From Cryptomeria japonica (Eukaryota > Streptophyta > Pinopsida > Cupressales > Cupressaceae): a stretch of DNA of 64,000 nt. The DNA is taken from the NCBI RefSeq assembly GCF_030272615.1, contig NC_081410.1, forward strand, positions 256,293,533-256,357,532, given 5' to 3'. The translations under genes and the position numbers were made by a program. Below the pieces are notes generated by a model, which worked only from the letters and a program-made list of their open reading frames with translations, did not search any database and was not told the DNA's origin. Every line of letters begins with the position of its first letter. Position 1 is the stretch's first letter. Shown one piece after another: positions 47,442 to 58,219 of this stretch.

Positions 47442-48912
47442 AGAAGACTACATTTTTTGGCCTCCAAGACTGACTTTTTATTTTTCAAGTTTTTGACTTT
47501 TCAGATTTTCGGCCGTACAACCTCTGCGTCATATCGTACAACATTTCTCACAAGCTGAAATGATAAACTGCAGGTGTCATACAAGAAGGAATCCTGTATC
47601 GTATGATTTGGTAAACTCTGTCGTACGACTCTATATTTTTTTTGTTTAAAAAGACAAAAAAACAAATTTTGTGATTTTAGTTTTCTGTTCAAATTGATTA
47701 TTCTGACGACTGACCCTAGTTGTTTATCTATCTATCTTAGAATTTTTCACATCCTAATTAGTTTTTGCAGAATGCTTGTTGAAGAATATGCTTGTCGCAC
47801 AAATACAATATGACTACTGATTCATTGTCTTTGCAGGTTGCCTGAGAAGAATCGACCAAACATCGTGTATTCTTTCAATTCATTTTTAGGCACCTAAATT
47901 GCTATCTGGTTAAAGAACAAATCTGTATTTCATGTTTTGAGTAAATTCTGAGAGGTAGGAGAGTATGCTCTTGTCTTTTTTTAGACAATCAGAAATCCAG
48001 ACCCTTGAGGCATTTTCTTTGTTTGAGATTTGTACATCTTTAGCAGGCTTGCCCTCCCGAGGAGCTTAAAAACTCTTAAAGCTGTTATGACTGGTGTGAG
48101 GGGAATGACCTAAGTGGGAATGGCTAAATGCCAAGTACTCCAACCCACTATAAAATAAACGTGATTTGATGAAAATCAAGTCAACGACAGTGCTGAGGAA
48201 TAGCTCTCCTCCGTACATTCGGGTATATTAAACCTTTGTTTTCAAGGCTGGGAGACCTCTTAATTGAGTTTATACCTCGACGTGCCAAATGGACCCCTTA
48301 CTAGATCTAATTAAAATTTGAAGCTACCCAGTTCACCTTCAAAAGGGAGATAATCTTTGTGCAAGAGAGATGGTAACTCTCCCAAGATACTTGTCATTTC
48401 GTGCTCCCATTAGCGTTTGGAGTCGGATAATACGACATTGATAATCCATTGCGTGAGACTCAGTGACTGTATTCTGATTAGCTATTGGGTGTGTACCTAA
48501 GTCTACAAGCAAAGGTTTTCTTCTCTCACCAAATTTTGTAGGGCTTGCATACTGTGATTGGAGTTACTATTCATACTACGTGTTTTTTGTGTTTTCATCC
48601 CTCAAACTAAAACTGGAATACCAAAATTGGAGAAAACAAGAAACAACTCAGTGATCAAAAACTCTATCCGTGTCAGAACTAGTCCATCCTAAGTCAAAAT
48701 TCTATCCAAAACTAGTCTATCTTGGTCAAAAATTAATCCATCTCAGAATTGGTCATACTCAGCTATTGAAAAACTCAAAATTTTTGTCTCTATCCTGTTA
48801 ATAGTCATACAAAACTGATCATTTATCGTCTTTCTCTATATCCTGTATCGTACGAGTCTGATAATTTGTCATCTAAGCTCAATCCTCTGTCATACGAAAC
48901 CTTCAATCCTCT
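47442..48912 (+). other. Gypsy-5 5' leader with TCGTACGA-type motifs
   Basis: About 1.5 kb with no coding homology. Contains CTGTATCGTATGA (47594), CTGTCGTACGA (about 47618), CCTGTATCGTACGA (48842) and CTGTCATACGA (about 48887). Related motifs in the opposite orientation lie 5' of the antisense PMD ORF (60260-60420). Confidence 0.55.
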
Positions 48913-50976
48913 GTGAAGGACCCACTCACTGATAAACCTTCATCATCAGGGGTACCAATTTTTGATGAACTTGAATCTCCCACTATACATGAGACGAAAT
49001 ACAATGACAAAGACAACTTTAGTATTCACGAAACTGATAATGATTCCTCATCAAGTGAAGTTGAAGAAGACATTGAACCTCCAGAAAAAGATATTCATGA
49101 TTGTCAAAAGGATAAAGACTTCCAAAAAATGATGAAAGCTATCCTGGCTCAAGAAAAGGAAGACTATTTCTTAGAACTAGCAAAACAAGGTGCCAAACTT
49201 CCTACTGGATATGATGTTCAGACACTCGTTACTAAAATGAAAGAATCACCTATACTCATATTACACAGATGATTACAAGCCTTACAGACTGAGATCAAAA
49301 AACTGAAGAATAAGGATAAGTCCCCAAAACAATATTCTTTGGAGACAATATGCCCCTTTCCATTTGACAAGAATCTATGCATGCCTCCATTTCCTTCATG
49401 AGTTGAGACCCCAAAATTTGACAAAGATGATGGTATCCTAGATCCTCAAGATCATGTCAGGGAATTTTTTGCTACCTGTATGGAGTTCATGCATGATCAA
49501 ACGTATCTCATGCGCCTTTTTCCAAGGAGTTTGGGAGGATAAGCTATGGAATGGTTCTCAAGTCTACCCAAAGGAATAAAAATGTTTGAAGAACTAATCC
49601 AACTATTTTTATAACAATACTCATACAACATTCATTATCCTGTGACTATGATCAAGATTTGCAATACTAAACAAAAAATAGGAGAGCCTTTCCTTACTTT
49701 CCTCCAACGTTGGAGAAAGATGTTCTCTAGGTATTCACGACCTATCCCAGATTCTGAGAAAATGAACATATTCGTCAACAATTCGGTCCTAGAATTAAAA
49801 TATAGTATAAAAATGCAAGTACACCCATCATTTAACAAAATGGTAGATAATGCCATTCGAATGGAAGATGTGCTCATAAAGAAGGGGGATATCTCACCTT
49901 GGAAAGAAACACAACTAGGATCTAGCTCTAAAGAGAAGAACAAGTATTGGAAATTTGGCATAGACAACAAAAAGAATGTTGTTAATGATGGAGTAGTAGA
50001 CACTATTAAAACCAACTCAAAGCCCACGATATTCAACTTGGCTAGTGGCACACAAGCACTCAAAGCAGCTGAAGCTGCAGCAGAAAATCCTCCAAAGAAA
50101 ATAAAAGAATGGTTCAAAGAGAAACCTTGGCTTTCCAAACCTAAGCGTGATTTTACTCCTCTCAAAGAATCATATGAATCCACTTACAAAAATCTATTGG
50201 CAAGCAATATGATAATGCTACCAGATAACTCCAGACCATATGATCCAAAAATCAAACCAAAATGGTGCAGAGAAAATGAATATTGTGACTTCCATCGGAA
50301 TAAAGGTCATAACACAAACAATTGCATGAAGCTCAAACATGAGATTCAAGATCTCATGGATGCTAGTAAAATTATTGTCGGGAATCACCCGACCAATGTT
50401 GATCACAAAGAATTTAAGGACCCTTTACCTATTTACGAACAAGGTGATTCTTCAAAGACCAAAGGAGGTGCCAAAGTAAATTATACTTATATCAGCAATG
50501 AGAACATCATTAACATGATTGAGCCTTCCCAATCTGAATATTGCAATGTGATTATAGTCCAAGATAAACCAAACGAATTACAATATGCAAGAGCTCTGAC
50601 TCATTCTCAAAATAAAGTCACTCTCCAAGGAGCTAGTTCTTCCAATGCGACTCAAGAAACATTGAACCCACCAGCCTTGTCAAACAAACAAAAAGAATCA
50701 ACCTTGGATAAATTTAAAAGGCTAACTTCAACATCATCCTCTGGATATAGCGTTGTTGAACAATTGAAAAGGACAAATGCTCAAATCTCAATCTTTGAAT
50801 TGCTAAAAATCTCTTCTACTCACAAAGAGATCCTGGACAAAGCATTGCTCACCACTAATATTCCAAAAGATTTAGATATTGATCAGTTTCAGTCTATGGT
50901 GGGTCATCTAACTTCACCTCACTATCTGACCTTCTCTGAAGAAGATGGTAGCTCGCTAAATCATCCACATAACTAG
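48913..50976 (+). pseudogene. gag: Gypsy-5 gag
   Basis: Capsid polyprotein. No ATG at the left end of the open frame (first codons GTG AAG GAC), so the true start is lost or upstream. An acidic N-terminus (SSSSEVEEDIEPPEKD) is followed by a retrotransposon gag core with FDKDDGILDPQDHVREFF, AMEWFSSLPKGIK and FLTFLQRWRK. A zinc-knuckle-like CxFHxxxGHxTxxC lies at about 50285-50325 (CDFHRNKGHNTNNC). The frame ends at 50974. Stops near 49270, 49399, 49540 and 49612 interrupt it; the last three sit where the family has Trp or Gln. Downstream protease follows after 18 bases in another frame. Confidence 0.88.
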
Positions 50977-50994
50977 CCATTACATAGCTAAGCC

Positions 50995-51438
50995 ATGATC
51001 CATAAACACAAAGTTAAATGTGTTTTGATAGATGGAGGTGCAGGGTTGAATATCTCTACTTACAGTCTTCTTACACAACTAGGATTCTTTGAAAATGTCA
51101 TTGATCCCACCAAGAAAATAACAATTAAAGCCTATGATGAAGAAGAAAGGACCTCTAAAGGTCTGGTATCATTACCCATCAGAGTGGGACTTGTAGAAAG
51201 AGATGTCATTTTACAGGTACTTGATCTTCCTCTGTCCTACAATATCTTACTGGGCAGGCCGTGGATTCATGAAATGAAGGCAGTTCCATCAACATACCAT
51301 CAATGCTTAAAATATCCTTATAATGGAACAAAAGTCAGTATTCCTACTGATACAAATCTCACCTGTAATGCATTAACAAAAGGTGCTAATACTTTTGTAC
51401 CTCATAATATGGCAGCCTCTATAAATGAAAATCCATAA
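50995..51438 (+). pseudogene. pro: Gypsy-5 aspartic protease
   Basis: Retropepsin-like domain. The active-site loop is at about 51028-51060 (VLIDGGAGLNIS, Asp-Gly-Gly-Ala where Asp-Ser/Thr-Gly-Ala is usual), and the flap/second-strand segment is LPLSYNILLGRPWIHEM, the standard ILLGRxW motif of plant Ty3 proteases. It ends at a TAA at 51436; translation of the polyprotein would have continued into the linker and G-patch. Confidence 0.85.
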
Positions 51439-53210
51439 GCTTTGATGAAAGAATTAGAAAAGAAATTGAAGATTATAAATACCGGCATGGATGGCTATAA
51501 GATAGAACCAATACTTTCATTAGTCTCTCTCCCTCCATCACCAAAATAGTTGGGCAAACCATCAGAGGATATGAGAACACATAATTTAGCTTCGAATATC
51601 ATATATGGTGGTTTTTTTGTACAGTCTTCTACTTCCCTGGCAGATGAAATAGAAGAGGATGCAGTTCTTAAATGGCTTTTCAAGGAAGATAGTCAAAACG
51701 AGGAGGTACGACATTTTTGAGATTTCCTCAACCCAATATGGTCCTGGCTACAAGATGATTCAATGCATGGGATATTCAGGTACTGGTCCCCTGGGTAAAC
51801 ATCAAGAGGGTATTATTGAACCAATTTAGCTGCAAACAAAATCAACAAATGATAAGGTTGGACTGGGGTACAATCTGAAAAAGACATCAGACCAAAAACA
51901 TGCTTCTAAGTCTATGTGGCAGAAAAGGATATCGCCTTCAACATTACAGGAAACAAACACTCAACAAACTCAAGCAGAGTGTGTAAAAGAGAAAGAGGAA
52001 TCAACAGTCAAGAAAGAAGAAACAGTCAGCACTCAAGCTCCGATGGTGTCAGTTACATTAATACAATGAGTTGAGGTCCCAAAGGATATAAGAGATGAAG
52101 TAGAAAGAATCAGAGAATTGTTTGCACCGCTGAAAGTTCTAGTCACATACACTAGTAGACAACAAGTAGACAATTCAGAGACTGACTCAAACGAGTATGA
52201 ATGGGGTCCTGACCACCTCTCAGATACATCCAGTACAAAAACTCTAGAAGAGTCTAGCAGTATCACAGATGAAACTCAAGAGCTGATACACATAAAACTA
52301 GAAAAAGAAATACATGAAATTAGACAAAAGAGACAAACAAACTATGAACAAGGACTAAAGGAAGGAAGAATACCAGAAAGATTTTCATCTATGTACCCCT
52401 ATACTAAGACAAAAAAAATCAGGTATGGGTTTACACAAGAAGAATTGGAAGCTACAGAAGCAGAACCAGTCATCAGTCCTGAGGAAGCTGAGTGGAGTAG
52501 ATGATAGAGAGTCACAAAAACATCAAGATCATGTCAATAAGTGTGTCAGATAAAAATGATAAATGAACTAAATCTTGAAGGAACTTGCAACATTAAAGAT
52601 GTTGGTGTTGATACCATATATATACTCACTAAATCACTTGAAGAAGGCTCAGAAATTTCATCTGATGACTCCGACAATAGTCCCATTTTTTACAATATCT
52701 ACTCAGCATCAAACTCTAAATCATCTGATGTAAATTATGAAAATCTGTCTATTGATCTTATTGTTGTCGAACCACGATATGACGTCTAGTCTGGCGTAGG
52801 GAACAACACTACAAGTATGTCTATTGGATCAAGTCAACTAAATATTAACATGAACTTTAATAATCATGCTCTGACTCTTCCTAGTCTCGAGACATTTATG
52901 CAAGTTATCCTTCTGGAACTCAACTTTTCGATCCGCAGTTGTGATGACAACACCATGAACTCCCTTGAACTGGTCCAACATTTATCCTTACTACATCCAA
53001 AACTAATTGACTGTACTTTACAAAACTAGCCCATGAATATACCTAATTTTGCCAATGACTATACATTAGCCTATTATCTCAATGCAGTTGAACCCATGAA
53101 CTCTTCCACCAGTGAACAGAGTGAAAACATGACTGAAACAAATATCAAGTATCTTAGTTGCAAAAATAAGAAAAATAAAAAATAAAAGACCTGATGGCGA
53201 AAACCACATT
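51439..53210 (+). pseudogene. Gypsy-5 protease-RT linker with G-patch domain
   Basis: A linker with many stops. Bases 51740-51873 encode a G-patch: GPGYKMIQCMGYSGTGPLGK, then HQEGIIEPI, a TAG, and KVGLGYN. This fits the G-patch pattern (Gly-rich, MGY, GLGK-like, EPI, GLGY). G-patch domains sit between protease and RT in some retroviral and plant retroelement polyproteins and bind nucleic acid or DEAH helicases in other proteins. The rest is Ser/Glu-rich (52118-52504: a charged coiled-coil-like stretch) and unassigned. Confidence 0.7.
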
Positions 53211-54480
53211 GTGGTGGTGTCAGAATCTAAAAAAGAGAAAATAAAGGACGTACCTAAGGGTGAAAACCTCTCCGAGGCGCCTAAAGGTGAGATACTTGAT
53301 ATACTACCAAGTCATTTTCAGGAAAGGTCTTCTATATTGATCGAGCCAACTCAGCCAGTGAACATTGGAAGTCAAGAGACACCACACATCATTCATGTAG
53401 CTCAATCACTATCAACAGAAGAATTGAAAGATTTCACTCATCTATTTTTAGAAAAGAAAATCAATTTTGCATGGACGTACTGTAATATGCCAAGCCTGGA
53501 TCTTGATCTTATCATGCACCATCTTTCTATCATACTAGGAGTTAAACCAGTCAAGCAAAAACTTCGTAAGATGCACCCGCATATGGCACTACTAGTCAAG
53601 GATGAACTAGAGCGCATATGGCACTACTAGTCAAGGCTGAACTAGAAAAACTGCTAAAGGCTAGATTTATTAGAGCTATAGACTATGCAGAATGGATTTC
53701 AAGCATAGTACCCGTGTCAAAGGCAGAAAAATCTGTCAAAGTTTGCACAGACTTCAAAGATCTCAACAAAGCTTGTCTGAAGGATGACTTCCCATTACCA
53801 AACATTGATATGATAGTCGACATGACTGTTGGGTATGAGATGTACTCACTAATGGATGGATTCTCTAAATATAATCAAATCAAAATAGCCCCTGGGGGTC
53901 AAGAAAAGACAACTTTCACCTGTGCGTGGGGAACTTTTTGCTGGAATGTCATGCCATTTAGGCTAAAGAACACAAGAGCAACCTACCAAAGAGCAGTAAC
54001 TACTATTTTTCATGACATGATGCATAAGAATATGGAAGATTATGTTGATGACACCTTAGTGAAGACTATGAAGAGATCCACGTATATTCAAGAGCTAGGC
54101 CCTATACTAGATAGAATGGAAAAATTCAAACTCTGGCTAAATCCAAAAAAGTGTGCATTCGGAGTAACATCTGGTAAACTACTTGGCTACATTATTTCAA
54201 AGAAAGGAATCGAGGTTGATCCTGAGAAATTCCAAGCTATAATGGAAATGCCCCCTCTAAAGAACATCAACCAAATGAGAAGTTTACAGGGATGTCTCCA
54301 ATCAATCAGATGCTTCATTTCTCAGCTAGCAGACAAAGCTCAACCTTTCACAAAAGTATTGAGGAAAGGAGTAATATACAACTGGGATTAGGAATGTGAA
54401 CAACATCTTCAACGAATCAAAGAATACCTATCCAATCCACCAATATTGATGCCACCAATTAGGGTAAACCATTGATCTTA
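53195..54480 (+). pseudogene. pol: Gypsy-5 reverse transcriptase
   Basis: RNA-dependent DNA polymerase. Starts with a linker PKGENLSEAPKGE, then LSTEELKDFTHLFLE. A 35-bp tandem duplication at 53579-53648 shifts the frame before the fingers. From 53618 the RT core shows VCTDFKDLNKACLKDDFPLP, YSLMDGFSKYNQIKIAP and the catalytic DYVDDTLVKT (Y-V-D-D). The thumb follows with NPKKCAFGVTSGKLLGYIIS. A TAG at 54389 ends the frame before RNase H. The catalytic residues are intact, but the duplication and stops make it inactive. Confidence 0.92.
53579..53648 (+). repeat. 35-bp tandem duplication inside RT
   Basis: GCATATGGCACTACTAGTCA starts at 53579 and again at 53614, period 35, not a multiple of three; few mismatches. 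Confidence 0.9.
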
Positions 54481-55464
54481 TACATATCAACAACTAATTC
54501 ATCACTGGGGGCACTTCTGGCACAACATGATGAAAATAAAAAGGAACAAGCTATATATTACATCAACACATTGGTGTCTTATGAAATGAACTACACTATA
54601 ATAGAAAAAGAATGCTTAGCATTAGTCTTTGCATCACAAAAATTGAGACACTACATGTTAGCACATTCAGTCAAGCTGGTGGCTAAAATTGATCCACTCA
54701 AATATCTTCTCAACAAAGCAACACTTACAAGAAGATTGGCAAAATGGGTCATGATCCTTACAGAATTTGATATTGAGTATGTGGAATACAAGGCCATAAA
54801 AGGAGAGGTAATTGCTAATCCACTTGCTGAAGCTCCACTTGAAGACACTCAACCGCTACACATTGAGTTTCCACATGAATCAATAATGCATCTTACTCAA
54901 CAACCCTGGAAGATATTCTTCGATGGGTCTTTTACTCAAAATGGTTCTAGTGCTGGAATACTATTTATTACTTCTCAGAAGTATTCAATCCCAAAGTCTT
55001 ATAATATTTTGTTCCCTTGCACAAACAAAATTGTAGAATATGAAGCTTTGGTAAATGGGATAAAACTAGCTATTGAATGGAAGGTTTCGGAATTACACAT
55101 CTATGGAGATTCTCAGCTAATCATCAATCAAATCAATGATACATATCAAACTCGAGATGAGAAACTGATGCCTTATAAGAGAATGGTTGATGATCTTAAG
55201 AAGTATTTTGCTTTTGTATCATTCCAACAGATTCCCAGATCCACAAACAGAGCAGCAGATGCTATGGCCACCTTGGCGTCTATACCTGAGTTGCAAGAAT
55301 CTAATTTTCGCTTTGAATTTCTAGTGGAAGAGTTACATTACCCTGCCTATGATTCTCTTGAGACCCAAATAGTCTATTCTTTTATTGGACATGACTCATC
55401 TCAATATAGCCACATCTACTCTTATCTACAAGACCAAATTATCCCTGAAAAATATTACTTGTAA
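54472..55464 (+). pseudogene. Gypsy-5 tandem RNase H domains
   Basis: First the usual Ty3 RNase H (ISTTNSSLGALLAQ, EKECLALVFASQKLRHYML, LRHYxL and VEYKAIKGEVIANPLAEAP) whose catalytic Asp/Glu pattern looks degraded (IST for xDAS). Then a second, archaeal-like RNase H: WKIFFDGSFTQNGSSAGIL, VEYEALVNGIKLAIEW, YGDSQLIINQINDTYQ and STNRAADAMATLAS, with Asp, Glu, Asp and Asp in the expected places. The second domain is the hallmark of the Tat group of plant Ty3 elements. Confidence 0.9.
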
Positions 55465-55534
55465 TGAGAAAAGAAACCTAACCCAAAATGCTTCGCGGTA
55501 TGTTACCATTGATAATGATCTATTTAGATGAGGT

Positions 55535-56647
55535 TTGGATGGTACATTGCTTAGATGTCTAGAAATTGAAGAATCTAAACGTGCATTATCAGAAGTCCAT
55601 GAAGGTGTTTGTCGATCTCATTCGAATGGTCTTACTTTAGCTTGGAAACTACTATGGGCTGGCTACTATTGGCCAAACATGGAAAAAGATGCTATTAAAT
55701 TTGCTAAGACTTGTGAGAAATTTCAGCTACATGGAAATCTCATACATGCTCCAGCAAGGGATCTCATACCCTTCATTAAACATTGGCCTTTTCAGCAATG
55801 GGCCTTTGATCTCATTGGTCAGATATATCCTGCATCATCTAACGGACACAAATTTATCATAACTACCACTAAGTGGGTAGAAGCACTTCCACTCATCAAA
55901 GCAACTGGTAAACAAGTAGCTCTCTTCATCCTAAACTATATCATCTACAGGTATGGGATACCTTCATCCATTGTGACTGACAATGGAGTATAATTCAAGA
56001 ATAAAGATCTAGATGAGCTCTATGAGAAATTCAAAATTACACAACACTGGTCATTAGTATATTACCCTCAAGGTAATGGACAAGCCGAGGCATCCAACAA
56101 AAACCTTCTGACTATCTTGCACAAAACAATGAACAAATCCGGGAAGGATTGGCATCTGCAGTTCAATCTTGCATTATGGGCTTATAGAACAAGTATCAGA
56201 ACACCTACTGGGGCTACACCTTTTTCTTTGGTTTATGAGTTTGAACCAGTATTACCTATTGAAGTGGAAATACCATCTCTAAGAGTTTCTTTGCAAGGTC
56301 TTGTTACTGATGAAGACTATAGAATATCTAGATTGCAAGAACTTGAATTGTTGGATGAGCGTCGACAAGTGGCATTTGATCATCTCAGAGTATATCAAAA
56401 GAGAATGTCCAGAGGATATAACAAGAAAGTTTGACAAAGAGAATTTCAGGTTGGTGACCTAGTTCTGCGAGAAAATCCTAAAAATTAGCAGTTTTGAGAC
56501 AACAAAGGGAAGTTTGAACCCAACTGGCTGGGTCCCTACATTGTTACTACAGTATTTGGCTCTAGTGCCTATCAGCTCTCAACATTGGAAGGAGAACAAC
56601 TCCGTGAACCGATTAACACCATCCATTTGAATAAATTCTTCACTTAG
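55535..56647 (+). pseudogene. Gypsy-5 integrase
   Basis: HHCC zinc finger region (HEGVCRSHSNGLTLAWKLLW with YYWPNM and CEKFQLHGN, where the last Cys is lost to Leu). Catalytic core: WAFDLIGQI (Asp), VTDNGV with a stop right after (usually xDNGxxF; Asp), and QGNGQAEASNKNLLTIL (Glu). The C-terminal region keeps WALWAYRTSIRTPTGATPF-like and VGDLVLRENPKN, ending NTIHLNKFFT at 56647. Stops at about 55991, 56432, 56486 and 56495 break it, mostly at family Gln or Trp. Confidence 0.9.
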
Positions 56648-58219
56648 CATTCTCTGCTCCAGCAACCTGTACAGCTGAAAAAGTCCTAAATTTTTTTTTA
56701 AAAAAATCATAAAAAGTCCTAAAAAAAAAAAAGGAGAAAAAAGAGAGAAATTGCCCTGGTGAAAACCTGGTAAACAGGCACCTTGGTAAAAAAAAAAGAA
56801 TCTCTGTCAAGTAGGTGAAAACCTGGTAAACAAGCGCCTCTTTTACTCAAGCGCTCCATCTATCAACGCAATGTTGGCATTTCTCGCTTTCCTGCATCCT
56901 TGCTTTCACTTGTACATATATTTTAGTCACTTTTCATGACATCCTAGTTCATTGGAACCATCATGGCTTGAAACTGATCAATTTCATACTCTTAGGTTAA
57001 TCGAAAAGACACATTACATGTCCTAAGCAGTATCAACCAAGTCATCTTTCCGTCAGTTAAACCTGGTCGTCCACTCTAAGTTAGTCACTTGTCTCCTGAC
57101 TACTAAAGAGTTTTATCACTGAGTTAACAAACAAAACAACATAACGAAAAACAATCACTAAATAGTTTGAGCTATGAATGAAAATTTACTTTGTATGCTA
57201 TCTTTTATATTGATTTTTGATTATTATCCCTCTGAGTAACTCAAGGAAGTCTATCTTGACTAAGAGGAGCAAGGATTGGGGGCATAATTTTTTCTTTGTT
57301 TTCTTTTTGTAGGAATGATTCCGTTGATCTGGAAACATCTAATAAGCTGGGTGTCTGTGATAAGAGCCTTCACAACAAGGTGAAATCGCCACACATACCT
57401 CAACTCCGCTTACTTGTGTGCTACAGGGATGTTCCCTTCATTCCTTTGTTTGTTTTGAGGGAATTTCTTTATCATGCAATTCGGGTCCCTACGAAATCTG
57501 TCCAAGCATATGAACGAAAAAAGGGTCATTGCGGACAAGATAATTAAAATTGCACATTGAAAAGAAAGGAAATCTAATCTGCCTGTTATGTTCGTTATGC
57601 TCGGTGATGAATCTTAAGCATTTTAAATCCAGTGACTAGGTTTAGGTTCCATTTCATATTTTGCATTTTATTTTGCATTTTGTGAATTTAGAGTGATTTC
57701 GGTATGATAATAATGATCTCTTTATCTTCTAAATGAGAGCTGGAAGCATCATAATTTCTTAGCTAAGTGGTCTCTTTTTCATCATTTCTCTGATCAAGTA
57801 CTTATGTTTTGAGATGTTAGTTGCACACATAAACATTTTATATAGATTCACACATTTCATTATTACTCATTTGCATTCATCTTATTGCATAGAAAAATAA
57901 AAAAATTGCATTACTCATTACTCATTCTCATTCATCATTTATTTGCATATGAAAAGAAACAAAAATAGACATCCATATTCATTCGCATTACATACATCCA
58001 TACTAAAAAGAAATGCATACATATAGAATAAAGCATATAGAAAGCATCTCATAAGCGAATCAACACAAGTACGATGAAATCAAATCAGATATCGTAGAAA
58101 GTCTCAGAGTACAAAATGATGTTAAATGACATATACAAACCCCCATTGGAGCAAGAATTGTATAGGCTACAAAAAATGGGTGTGTCTACAAAAAAATATC
58201 AGAGCTACAAAAATAATAT
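56648..58219 (+). other. Gypsy-5 spacer between integrase and antisense ORF
   Basis: AT-rich with a poly(A)-like run near 56698-56735. GGTGAAAACCTGGTAAACA occurs twice (56758 and 56814), each followed by a GC(A/G)CC end; a related GGGTGAAAACC...GGCGCC lies before RT at 53258-53283. An 83-codon plus-strand frame (57296-57547) has no recognisable homology. Confidence 0.5.
56758..56838 (+). repeat. Twice-repeated GGTGAAAACC module
   Basis: 56758-56782 and 56814-56838 share 19 of the first 19 bases and then differ at two positions (CAGGCACC, CAAGCGCC). Confidence 0.75.

Noticed and set aside
57296-57547. 83-codon plus-strand frame after Gypsy-5 integrase
   Set aside because: No recognisable homology, no ATG context of note, and within the element spacer; not called as a gene.
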